Shown one piece after another: positions 35,460 to 42,543 of a stretch of 64,000 nucleotides of DNA. Positions within the stretch are counted from its first letter, which is position 1; each line of letters begins with the position of its first letter. The position numbers and the translations under genes were made by a program. The notes under the pieces are model-generated. The model was not told the DNA's origin, made no database searches, and was given only the letters and a program-made list of their open reading frames with translations. Source of the stretch: Desulfovibrio sp. An276. Lineage in GTDB: Bacteria > Desulfobacterota > Desulfovibrionia > Desulfovibrionales > Desulfovibrionaceae. The stretch is from assembly GCF_002159665.1 (NCBI RefSeq), contig NZ_NFJC01000002.1, positions 62,001 through 126,000 of the forward strand. The letters are read 5' to 3'.

Positions 35460-36479
35460 ATGTCACTGATTGAGTACACATCCATCCGCACGGAAGATGG
35501 CCAGACAGTGCGGGCCAGGGCCCCGCTCGTGATCTCGGCTAGCAGGCGCACAGACATCCCCGCCTTCCATGCGGACTGGTTTTTTGCAAGGCTTGCCAAA
35601 GGCTACCTTGCCACCGTGAACCCCTTCAACGGGGCACGATCGTACGTCTCCTTCGAGCGCACGCGCTTTGTTGTCTTCTGGTCCAAGAATCCCCGCCCGC
35701 TTGAGCGCTATCTGCCCCTTTTGCGGGAGAAGGGAATCGGCTGCCTTGTGCAGTACACCCTGAACGACTACGAGGAGGACGGCCTTGAAAGGGTGCCGGA
35801 GCTGGGCTTCAGGCTTGAGACCTTCAGACAACTTTCGAGTGAGCTTGGCAGGGATGCTGTGGTCTGGCGCTTCGATCCCCTGCTGCTCACAAAGACTGTG
35901 TCCGTGGAGACGCTTCTTGCAAGGATACTCGCGCTCGGGGACATTCTGAAGGACTGGACAAAACGCCTTGTCTTTTCCTTTGCGGACATTGCCACCTACC
36001 GCAAGGTGCGAAACAACCTTGCACGCTTCGGTGTAGCCTATCGGGAGTGGAGTGAGGAAGAGATGCGGGAATTTGCCAAAAGGCTTGCGGAACTGAATCG
36101 CGAGCGCAGCTGGAACCTGGAGCTTGCGACATGTGGCGAGGAGGTGGACCTTTCTGCATACGGCATTGGGCACGGCCGCTGCATAGACCCGGAACTTGTC
36201 GCGCGCCTGGCATCCGGCGACAAGGATCTTTTGCGGGGCATGGGGCAAGGGCCTGCACTTCCAGGTATCACGCCTCCTCCCCTTTCTGCGGCACGCAAGG
36301 ACAGGGGACAGCGGCCCTCGTGCGGGTGCATGCAGGCAGTGGACGTCGGAGAGTACAACACCTGCCCGCACTTGTGCCGCTACTGCTACGCCAACACCTC
36401 GGAAAAATCCGTTCTTGCCAATTTCGCGCACCACAGGGAGCACCCAGAGGCTCCGATGCTTGTGTGGAAAGGCGAGTGA
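35460..36479 (+). CDS. DUF1848 protein with C-terminal cysteine cluster
   Basis: About 339 residues; the start is uncertain (ATG 35460 begins the conserved part; ATG 35433 is possible; ribosome binding sites are weak). The N-terminal VISASRRTDIPAFHADWFFA is characteristic of DUF1848, as are VVFWSKNPRP and VVWRFDPLLLT. The C-terminus has Cys residues in CGCMQAVDVGEYNTCPHLCRYCYANT, an iron-sulfur-like arrangement. DUF1848 proteins resemble radical-SAM-type barrels but have no established reaction. Single gene between two terminated units. Confidence 0.8.
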   Translation: MSLIEYTSIRTEDGQTVRARAPLVISASRRTDIPAFHADWFFARLAKGYLATVNPFNGARSYVSFERTRFVVFWSKNPRPLERYLPLLREKGIGCLVQYTLNDYEEDGLERVPELGFRLETFRQLSSELGRDAVVWRFDPLLLTKTVSVETLLARILALGDILKDWTKRLVFSFADIATYRKVRNNLARFGVAYREWSEEEMREFAKRLAELNRERSWNLELATCGEEVDLSAYGIGHGRCIDPELVARLASGDKDLLRGMGQGPALPGITPPPLSAARKDRGQRPSCGCMQAVDVGEYNTCPHLCRYCYANTSEKSVLANFAHHREHPEAPMLVWKGE

Positions 36480-36586
36480 AGAGCTGCGTTTCACAGCATT
36501 GGAATGTGGAAAAGTTGCGAACGCAGTAAAATGGATCGACCATTTTGCAAACTGTGAATATACTTTTTTGCAAGGAGGATAAGCTC

Positions 36587-37011
36587 ATGACCTCAATCAC
36601 TTTTGATACGCTTGCCTACAGCAAGAAGCTGACTAAGCTGGGCTTCACCCAGGAGCAGGCTGAAGGCTTCCCAGGCTTGCCCGGGAGCAAAATGAGGTCA
36701 ACAACGCTGAACTCCAAAAGCTGAAGGCCGAAATCGTAGAAGGCGTTCAAGCCAAACTAAACACCAGGGACAAGCCGGACGACTCCGAACGAAGCAAGCT
36801 CGCTACCAAGAGCGATGTTGCTGACGTGCGCCTTGAGGTCGGAAAGGTTCGTGGAGAGGTCGAAAAGGTTTGTGGAGAAATCGAAAAGCTTCGCGGCGAA
36901 ACCAAGTCCAGGGAAACACGCCTCATCCTCTGGGTGGGCGGTATCATTGGTACAGTATTCATCGGCCTTGTTGGTGTCATGGCCAAGGGCTTTGACTGGC
37001 TTGGCTTCTGA
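36587..37011 (+). pseudogene. DUF1640-like coiled-coil membrane protein, frameshifted
   Basis: ATG 36587 has an ideal AAGGAGG eight bases upstream and reads MTSITFDTLAYSKKLTKLG then FTQEQAEGF, after which the frame breaks near 36672. One inserted base would join it to the second frame, which continues as ARLAREQNEVNNAELQKLKA, a coiled coil (LEVGKVRGEVEKVCGEIEKL) and a terminal membrane helix (LILWVGGIIGTVFIGLVGVM). The reconstruction matches small DUF1640 proteins often near mobile elements. Whether the missing base is real decay or an assembly error cannot be told. Confidence 0.7.
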
Positions 37012-37033
37012 CCGGGACGAAACTACAATTCAC

Positions 37034-37058
37034 AGGCTCTCTTCGGAGGGCCTTTTTG
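37034..37058 (+). terminator. Terminator of the DUF1640-like gene
   Basis: AGGCTCTC (37034-37041), stable TTCG loop, GAGGGCCT (37046-37053), then TTTTTG. Confidence 0.85.
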
Positions 37059-37380
37059 TTGTTCTGAAGGGCAGACCATGACATCACGAGCAGCATCGGG
37101 GGCTGGCTCCGACACAGACTTAAGCCCCCCCTGCCCACTTGCTCGCTAGGCTGAGGCAGGGGACAAAAAATCCTCTTTCGCGAGGCCTGGACGGGAAAGC
37201 ATTGCCGCAGGGAGGATCCGAGGCTAGACCCCCGTCTGCTACAAAAGACCAGACCTCGACGAAAGAGGATATGTGTATCGGAAGGGGATGCAATGTCATA
37301 CCGGATTGGTTTTGTCCAGCATTATTTGCCCCTTCGCCGTATTTTTTCCTGTCGCGCGCCCTTTCTTTGGCGCACAAGGG
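37059..37380. other. Intergenic region between convergent units
   Basis: About 320 bases between the DUF1640 terminator and the dpaL stop. No gene or clear minus-strand terminator seen. Confidence 0.4.
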
Positions 37381-38592
37381 CTATTGCTCCATGGAGAGAA
37401 CCTTGCGGTAGTTCTCGGGATCCGTAGCGCCCTCGGTGTTGACGAGGAGCACCTGGGAGCGGGGGCCAAGGCCAAGAACCTTGCGCAGTTCCACCTTGTC
37501 GTCGTCCTGCATGAGGCCGTGCAGAACACCCAGGGTGACTGCCCCGGACTCGCCGGACTCGATGGCAGTGTCATTGCCCACGGGATGGGCGTAGACACGC
37601 ATGCCGCAGGCGTAGGCATCGTCCTCGCAGGTGAGATAGAAGGATGCGCAGCGCCGCAGGATATCCCAGGCCTGGGTGGAGGGCGTGCCGCAGCACAAGC
37701 CTGCCATCATGCTGGTCATGGGCGTGTCCACCTTCTGCAGCGTGGTCTTGCCCTCGCGCGCAGTGCGGTAGAGGCAGTCCGCGCTGGCTGGCTCCACAAT
37801 GACAATGGTGATGCGGGGCCACAGGGAAAGGAGGCTTGCGGCAATGGCAGCGGCAAAGCTGCCCACGCCTGCCTGCAGGAAAACGTGGGTGGGCTCGAAG
37901 CTTGCGTCCGCCTGGGAAACAAGCTCGTGCACGATGGTCGTATAGCCCTGCATGATGCGCAGGGGGATTTCCTCGTAGCCCTCGAAGCTTGTGTCCTGCA
38001 CAAGGACGCAGTTTTCCCTGGTGGCCCTGTCGGCTGCAAGCTGTACGCACTCGTCGTAGGAGAGATCCGTGACCAGGACCTCTGCGCCTTCCTTGCGGAT
38101 GTTGTCGATGCGGGCCTGCACAGTGCCCTTGGGCACAATGACCACGGCCTTGTGGCCCAGCATGCGGGCGGCCCAGGCAAGGCCCCTGCCGTGGTTGCCG
38201 TCGGTTGCGGTCATGAAGGTGAGTTCGCCAAGGACCTTCTTGTCGGCAAAGCGGATGAGCGTGGAAAAGTCCAGACCGTGGGCAGTGCCGAGGAGGGATT
38301 CAAGGCCGACGAGCCTTGCAATGTAGGCAGCCACGGCAAAGGAGGAGCCGAGGCATTTGAAGGCGTTGAGGCCAAAGCGCTTGGACTCGTCCTTGACAAA
38401 GATACCGCCGAGGCCGTCCTGGCTCGCCAGATCCTTTAAGGAAACAAGGGGTGTTGCTGCATAGCCGGGAAGACTCTGGTGGAAGGCGAAGGGTCTGTCC
38501 GAGGCATAGTAGGAAAGCTTTTTGGCAAGCGGAGACACGTTCACTCTGGCCGGTGTGGCAGCGAGAACCTTGGCAATGGAAAAGCAGGGCAT
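37381..38592 (-). CDS. dpaL: Diaminopropionate ammonia-lyase
   Basis: 403 residues from ATG 38592 (AAGGAAA upstream; a longer in-frame start lies in non-conserved sequence). A fold-type II PLP enzyme: the Schiff-base lysine is in FGLNAFKCLGSSFA, the phosphate-binding loop in TDGNHGRGLAWAAR, and HVFLQAGVGSFAAAIAA and NTEGATDP follow in the order seen in DpaL/YgeX. It converts 2,3-diaminopropionate to pyruvate and two ammonia. A GNAT acetyltransferase gene precedes it on the same strand, 91 bases upstream, and may be co-expressed. Confidence 0.92.
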   Translation of the reverse strand: MPCFSIAKVLAATPARVNVSPLAKKLSYYASDRPFAFHQSLPGYAATPLVSLKDLASQDGLGGIFVKDESKRFGLNAFKCLGSSFAVAAYIARLVGLESLLGTAHGLDFSTLIRFADKKVLGELTFMTATDGNHGRGLAWAARMLGHKAVVIVPKGTVQARIDNIRKEGAEVLVTDLSYDECVQLAADRATRENCVLVQDTSFEGYEEIPLRIMQGYTTIVHELVSQADASFEPTHVFLQAGVGSFAAAIAASLLSLWPRITIVIVEPASADCLYRTAREGKTTLQKVDTPMTSMMAGLCCGTPSTQAWDILRRCASFYLTCEDDAYACGMRVYAHPVGNDTAIESGESGAVTLGVLHGLMQDDDKVELRKVLGLGPRSQVLLVNTEGATDPENYRKVLSMEQ

Positions 38593-38683
38593 TGAGAATT
38601 TCCTTGGGATAGACAGGGGTTGTGGCAAGAAGTCTTGCCAAAAGCGGCCTTGCTTGAAGGAAGCGGCCCTTGAGCAAGGTGGG

Positions 38684-39262
38684 TTAGAGAGTTGTGTACA
38701 TGATGTGTCGCACAAGACCTGCGTACTTGGGTCTTGTGTGGTATACCGTTAGCCCAAGACTTGCAAGCATGGCGAGACTTGCCGTGTTGTCTGGGGCTAC
38801 AGTGGCAAAAAGATGTTTCTTGTCTGCAGCCCTTGCCTTCTCGACAAGGCGCTTTGCCATGATACGGGCAAGCCCCCTGCCCCGAAACGCGGGGTGCACG
38901 GCAACGCTTTCGAGATGCGCAACAAGGGAGAGATCCCCTCTCGCAAGGTTTGCGTCAAGGCCAAGGTTGTCCGCATCCTGTGCGCCTGGAAAGCGCAGAA
39001 GAAAGTAGCCGGCAACAGGGGCTGGCTCTCCTTCCCCGGACTCCAGGGTCACATATTCCGCATCGACCCTTGCAGACAAGGTGTCGATCTGGTCGCCGAC
39101 CGCAAGGACGAGCGTTCCGCCCTTGGCAAGGGTGTCTGCAAAGAAATCCAGGGTGTCCGGCCAGAACAGGGACTGGTCCGGCATGGAGCGGTGGACCAGG
39201 TCCTGCAGGGCAAGAGCCTTCTCAAGGAGAATCCCTGGAGCTGTGACGTCAAGATAGCGCAT
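38684..39262 (-). CDS. GNAT family N-acetyltransferase
   Basis: About 192 residues. The acetyl-CoA-binding core reads LESVAVHPAFRGRGLARIMAKRLVE followed by HLFATVAPDNTASLAMLASLG, a textbook GNAT motif A/B. The start is ambiguous: ATG 39262 begins the conserved N-terminus but has no ribosome binding site, whereas a TTG at 39361 has AGGG seven bases upstream. Upstream of dpaL on the same strand. Substrate unknown. Confidence 0.8.
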   Translation of the reverse strand: MRYLDVTAPGILLEKALALQDLVHRSMPDQSLFWPDTLDFFADTLAKGGTLVLAVGDQIDTLSARVDAEYVTLESGEGEPAPVAGYFLLRFPGAQDADNLGLDANLARGDLSLVAHLESVAVHPAFRGRGLARIMAKRLVEKARAADKKHLFATVAPDNTASLAMLASLGLTVYHTRPKYAGLVRHIMYTTL

Positions 39263-39694
39263 GGCAAAAGGACAAAGGATTGAGGGTGCATGAGGCAAGG
39301 TCGCGAACGGCAGGCCCTTTTCTGGCGGGCGCTCGCAATGGCAGTACACAAAGTGACACAACTTTTTTCCCTGTCAACCGTCACAGGAATGAAACTGGCC
39401 GGCAGCGGCCGGGAAGCCTGGGCCAAAAAAAGCATTTTGTGCAGGATCGGGACAAGAAATCCCGGGCAATGGAGGGGAGTTGGAACATGAGCCTCAAAAA
39501 AGACACGCTTTTTGCCACAATTTGGGCAAGATATGTGGGTGTCAAAAAAATTTTCAGATGCGCCCCTGGACCATGATGCATGCCTATTTTTTTGACACCA
39601 GGGACGGTCAGGCGCAGGTGTGAAAAGTGGGCTTTCGGGGAAAGCCGAAGTAAAAATCTGTAAAATCAATATGTTACTTTGAAAACACTGAAAA
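39263..39694. other. Intergenic region left of the sigma-54 promoter
   Basis: About 430 bases. It carries the upstream region of the GNAT gene. No convincing coding sequence; A/T-rich runs near 39540-39680 could hold activator binding sites for the sigma-54 promoter. Confidence 0.4.
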
Positions 39695-39710
39695 TGGCAC
39701 GGCTCTTGCT
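39695..39710 (+). promoter_or_regulatory. Consensus sigma-54 promoter
   Basis: TGGCACGGCTCTTGCT fits TGGCACG-N4-TTGC(A/T) exactly, with correct -24/-12 spacing. No start codon with a gene-length frame follows for 380 bases; instead a terminator lies ~225 bases downstream. Confidence 0.75.
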
Positions 39711-39721
39711 TATTTGTTTGC

Positions 39722-39975
39722 GTGTGTGAGTAGCCCCTCAGAAGCTCCCATATCTGAGGAGAAAAGTTTGGGCGGGGAAATCTCCTTCCCCGCCCCGACC
39801 AAGGGGGCACGAAGGACACCACCAAATACGACAAAAGCCGCAAGGCGTTTTCATATACAGCCAGACAAGCCTCAACCAAGCCATCAACCATACTCTCTCC
39901 AAACAGCTTCCAAAACCCTCCTAACCCATCGAAACCGCCGAAATGCCCATCGGCGGTTTTTGCTTTTTTGGATGA
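39722..39975 (+). ncRNA. Candidate sigma-54-dependent small RNA with anti-Shine-Dalgarno stretch
   Basis: Transcription from 39695-39710 would start near 39722 and end at the terminator 39932-39975, giving ~240 nt. Two hairpins lie near the 5' end (CCTCAGA with TCTGAGG around 39736-39761; GGGCGGGGAA with TTCCCCGCCC at ~39770-39796). A long, G-poor, apparently unstructured C/A-rich stretch (39855-39930) follows and contains CCCTCCT (39916-39922), complementary to Shine-Dalgarno sequences, just before the terminator. A frame starting at TTG after GAGGAG runs through the terminator and has poor codon use, so coding is unlikely. Confidence 0.5.
39932..39975 (+). terminator. Rho-independent terminator of the candidate small RNA
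   Basis: ACCGCCGA (39934-39941) pairs with TCGGCGGT (39950-39957), extended by AA/TT, followed by TTTTTGCTTTTTT. Confidence 0.85.
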
Positions 39976-40098
39976 AGAAAACAGGCAAGAAAACGGCCGC
40001 AATGGGCATGGATACCGAAAAGCAAGGCACTATCTTGTTTCTGTTTCCTGCAGACCGGCTTCGTCTGGCTGTATGGCCTGCAGGGCAAGGAGGAAAAC

Positions 40099-40843
40099 AT
40101 GCCGAGAAGATATCTTGCGAGAAATGAGGAACAGGGCCCCAAAATGCCCCTTGCAAGCGCCATCAGGGCCTCAGGCTCGCGCGAATTCTGGGTCATCACC
40201 CTGGCCAACCTGCTTGTCATGACAAGCTGCTACCTTGTCTTTGTGGTGACTGCAGCCTACGTGCGGGAAACCTGGCACACAAGCTTGAGTGTTACAGGCC
40301 TTGCGGTGGGCGTTATGATCATGGGCTGTCTTGTCGGACGTTTTGTGAGCGGCAACCTCGTCTCCCTTCTGGGCTGCAGAAAGGGATCTGTCAGGCCCTG
40401 CCAGCCTCTATTTTCTGGCCTATGGCATAGCCACATCGCAAGCAGACCTCTCGCGGGCCGCATCTTCGACAGATGTGGCGAGAATGTGCTCCCTGTGCCC
40501 ATCTTCTGCCTGATGCCGTGGCACTCTTTCTTCTTGCCCAGGCGCACAGCGGAGCGGTGCTGCTTCTTTCGGGGCTGTTCCTTGGGCTTGGCTTTGGCAA
40601 CTTCCAGTCCGTGGGCCAGGCAGTATCACTTGCCATGGTGACACGATCGCGCTTTGCACAAGCAACAACCACCTACTTCATTCTCCTGGATCTCGGCGTT
40701 GGCGCAGGCCCCTGGCTTTTCGGACACCTTGTGTCTGCCTTTGGCTTCGGGGCATGTATATGGCCCTTTCCGCAACGACACTCGCAGCGTTCGTGCTCTA
40801 CTATCTTGTCCACGGCAGAAAGCTGCGCTTTGTCCGTCAGTAG
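40099..40843 (+). pseudogene. MFS transporter, frameshifted and internally deleted
   Basis: ATG 40099 begins a frame with MFS-like helices: EFWVITLANLLVMTSCYLVF, LAVGVMIMGCLVGRFVSGNL and the cytoplasmic-loop-like LLGCRKG. The frame is lost near 40385. Further on another frame carries C-terminal helices (AVLLLSGLFLGLGFGNFQSV, TTTYFILLDLGVGAGPWLFG), and a third ends YYLVHGRKLRFVRQ at 40843. The total (~248 codons) is far below the ~390 of the family, so about 140 residues are missing in the middle as well as the frameshifts. Nonfunctional. A strong terminator follows. Confidence 0.8.
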
Positions 40844-40871
40844 CAGGCATTACGCAAGCGCGAAAAAACAT

Positions 40872-40914
40872 GGGGGCCACGATCCACAGTCCTGGATCGT
40901 GGCCCCCTTTGTGT
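40872..40914 (+). terminator. Strong terminator after the MFS pseudogene
   Basis: GGGGGCCACGATCCA (40872-40886) pairs perfectly with TGGATCGTGGCCCCC (40893-40907), then TTTGTG. The opposite strand has an A/T-rich flank too, so it may work both ways. Confidence 0.8.
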
Positions 40915-41044
40915 ATGTCAGAGGCAGGGAAAAAATCCCTGCCAGATTTTTGTGAACTCACCCTATTTGCCTTCCCAGAGCCACTTTCAGAGATTCTTCG
41001 CGCTTGGATCGCAAGGATTTCGGGATTTTTCATACTAAAAGACT

Positions 41045-41073
41045 TTGACAACGAATTTCATTTCCTCTATAGA
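41045..41073 (+). promoter_or_regulatory. Sigma-70 promoter of the Cys-rich membrane protein gene
   Basis: TTGACA (41045-41050), exact consensus, 17-base spacer, TATAGA (41068-41073), about 62 bases before the start at 41135. Confidence 0.7.
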
Positions 41074-41134
41074 CAGGGGCTGCAGGGTTTGGGGTCACTC
41101 CATCCCCGCCAAGGACACCTTCGAGGTACGCATC

Positions 41135-41302
41135 ATGTCACAGGACATCATAGTCGGCATCATCATCCTTCTGGCTCTGGTCTTTCTTGTTCGCAATTTC
41201 CGCAAGAAGTTCAAAAGCAAGTCGTGCGACTGCTGCGGCTCGGGGTCTTCCTGCGGCTGCAAGGCAACCGGCAAGCCCGTGTGTCACTGCAACGACAAGT
41301 GA
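41135..41302 (+). CDS. FeoB-associated Cys-rich membrane protein
   Basis: 55 residues from ATG 41135 (GAGG upstream and a good promoter between it and the longer in-frame start). One membrane helix (DIIVGIIILLALVFLVRNF), a basic stop-transfer RKKFKSK, then a cytoplasmic Cys-rich tail CDCCGSGSSCGCK and CHC. This is the layout of small proteins encoded with feoA/feoB iron transport genes. feoB is not in this window, but feoA and a ferrosome-like cluster start 630 bases downstream. Confidence 0.8.
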   Translation: MSQDIIVGIIILLALVFLVRNFRKKFKSKSCDCCGSGSSCGCKATGKPVCHCNDK

Positions 41303-41304
41303 GA

Positions 41305-41331
41305 CAGGGCAAGGGCAAAAGCCCTGCCCTG
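41305..41331 (+). terminator. Hairpin between the convergent small membrane protein genes
   Basis: CAGGGCAAGGGC, loop AAAA, GCCCTGCCCTG, with one unpaired A. Serves the gene ending at 41302 and possibly the minus-strand gene ending at 41347. Confidence 0.6.
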
Positions 41332-41346
41332 CGTTGGGAATTTTTC

Positions 41347-41538
41347 CTAGAGGGCCTTGCGGCGCTTGTACACGTGCCAGCCAACAGCGCCCGTGAGCGC
41401 AAGACCTGCCGCGATGTGCAGGCTCTTCGAGGAAGCAAAGCCCGCTATGAGGGTGAGCCCGAAAAGGCCAAGCATGAGGGCGTTTTCAGTGCGCATGGGC
41501 TTTCTGACCACAAGGGTGGCCGCTGTGTTTTTCGTCAT
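41347..41538 (-). CDS. Small two-helix membrane protein
   Basis: 63 residues from ATG 41538 (GGGAGA six bases upstream; the upstream in-frame start lacks one). Two hydrophobic helices, ENALMLGLFGLTLIAGF and SLHIAAGLALTGAVGWHVY, then YKRRKAL. The polar start MTKNTAATLVVRKPMRT suggests the N-terminus is cytoplasmic. No function can be assigned. It lies between iron-related genes on the opposite strand. Confidence 0.65.
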   Translation of the reverse strand: MTKNTAATLVVRKPMRTENALMLGLFGLTLIAGFASSKSLHIAAGLALTGAVGWHVYKRRKAL

Positions 41539-41764
41539 GGTTTTCTCCCTTGTCCGGAGTGTCCGGGAACTGCCCCGCGTATGAGAGCGGGAGCCGAGGT
41601 TGAGTGGTGAACAAGACTTGAAACCCTGTTTCAAAATCCTTGGATTTGCCTTGCAGGAGCCGATTGCAAGAATTAAAAAATGGACTGTATTGCCACTGTT
41701 CTTTTATCAAAATACAGACTACCAATTCTTGTAGTTTTTTGCAAACAGGAACAATGAAATTCAA

Positions 41765-41785
41765 TTTGCCAAATTTCATGGCAAA
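41765..41785 (+). promoter_or_regulatory. Palindrome upstream of feoA (candidate metal-regulator operator)
   Basis: TTTGCCA-N7-TGGCAAA is a perfect 7-bp inverted repeat, 149 bases before the feoA start in an AT-rich region. It overlaps a second inverted repeat, TGAAATT (41755-41761) with AATTTCA (41772-41778). Confidence 0.5.
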
Positions 41786-41933
41786 ACGAAAACGAAAAAA
41801 TATCTGATACATTTTTCTTCTCTGTTCATGGGCATGGCGACCATTTCCCGGAAAATTTTTTCCGGCCACCGCAGGACAGGGACGGAATTTGGGTAAAAAC
41901 AATACCAATTTACAACAATTCAGGAGTGTTAAA

Positions 41934-42167
41934 ATGTCTCAGGAAATCAGCCTCAGGCAGATGAACATTGGCGAGAAGGGTGTCATTTCAAATATCAGTG
42001 TTTCCGGTGAGTTGGGTCGAAGAATTCGTGACATGGGCCTCATTCCCGGCACCGAGATCTCCGTGGTGGGTCGTGCACCCCTGCAGGACCCGGTGGCCTT
42101 GCGCCTTTCCGGAGTTACTGTTACCTTGCGCAACAAGGAAGCCGACTATATCACTGTTACTCGCTAA
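41934..42167 (+). CDS. feoA: FeoA family protein
   Basis: 77 residues from ATG 41934 (AGGAG eight bases upstream). SH3-like FeoA fold: MSQEISLRQMNIGEKGVI, then RRIRDMGLIPGTEISVVGRAPLQDPV and ALRLSGVTVTLRN. FeoA proteins regulate or support ferrous iron transport. Here it heads an operon with a GxxxG membrane protein, a P1B-type ATPase and an Arg-rich HMA-like protein rather than with feoB, which suggests a role in the ferrosome-like system. Confidence 0.92.
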   Translation: MSQEISLRQMNIGEKGVISNISVSGELGRRIRDMGLIPGTEISVVGRAPLQDPVALRLSGVTVTLRNKEADYITVTR

Positions 42168-42255
42168 TACAGGCAAACTGTTCATGCTCATGGCAGTTTG
42201 ACTGGCATGTGGCAGGGATTGGGACGGCTTTGATTTTGTTTTGGAGGGTAAATAC

Positions 42256-42498
42256 ATGAATACCGGACTCAAGTATGCTCTTATCTTTGCCGGCGGTGTC
42301 GCAGCCGGCGTTCTCGGTGCCATGGTGCTTCAGCGTGGCGCAACTGGCCTGAAGCCCGTGGCAGCCGGCATCATCAGCCGCGGCATGGACGTCAAGGACG
42401 CCATCGCCGGCGCTGTCGAGAAGGTAAAGGAAGACGCCCAGGACCTTATGGCCGAAGCCAGGGCCAGCCAGGCCCAGCGCAAGGAACAGGACGCCTAG
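42256..42498 (+). CDS. FezA-like small membrane protein (ferrosome-type cluster)
   Basis: 80 residues from ATG 42256 (GGAGGG eight bases upstream). An N-terminal hydrophobic helix rich in small residues with GxxxG spacing (YALIFAGGVAAGVLGAMVL), then an amphipathic, charged tail (VKDAIAGAVEKVKEDAQDL). Position directly before the P1B ATPase and the GxxxG helix fit FezA of ferrosome operons; the identification is by context. It is 88 bases after feoA. Confidence 0.6.
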   Translation: MNTGLKYALIFAGGVAAGVLGAMVLQRGATGLKPVAAGIISRGMDVKDAIAGAVEKVKEDAQDLMAEARASQAQRKEQDA

Positions 42499-42543
42499 TC
42501 GTAAGCGTATCCTAATCGCATGCGTATCTAACAGGGAGAACGA

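Noticed and set aside
39764..40127. TTG-started frame after GAGGAG downstream of the sigma-54 promoter
   Set aside because: It reads straight through a strong terminator and overlaps the MFS start; a non-coding RNA is the better reading.
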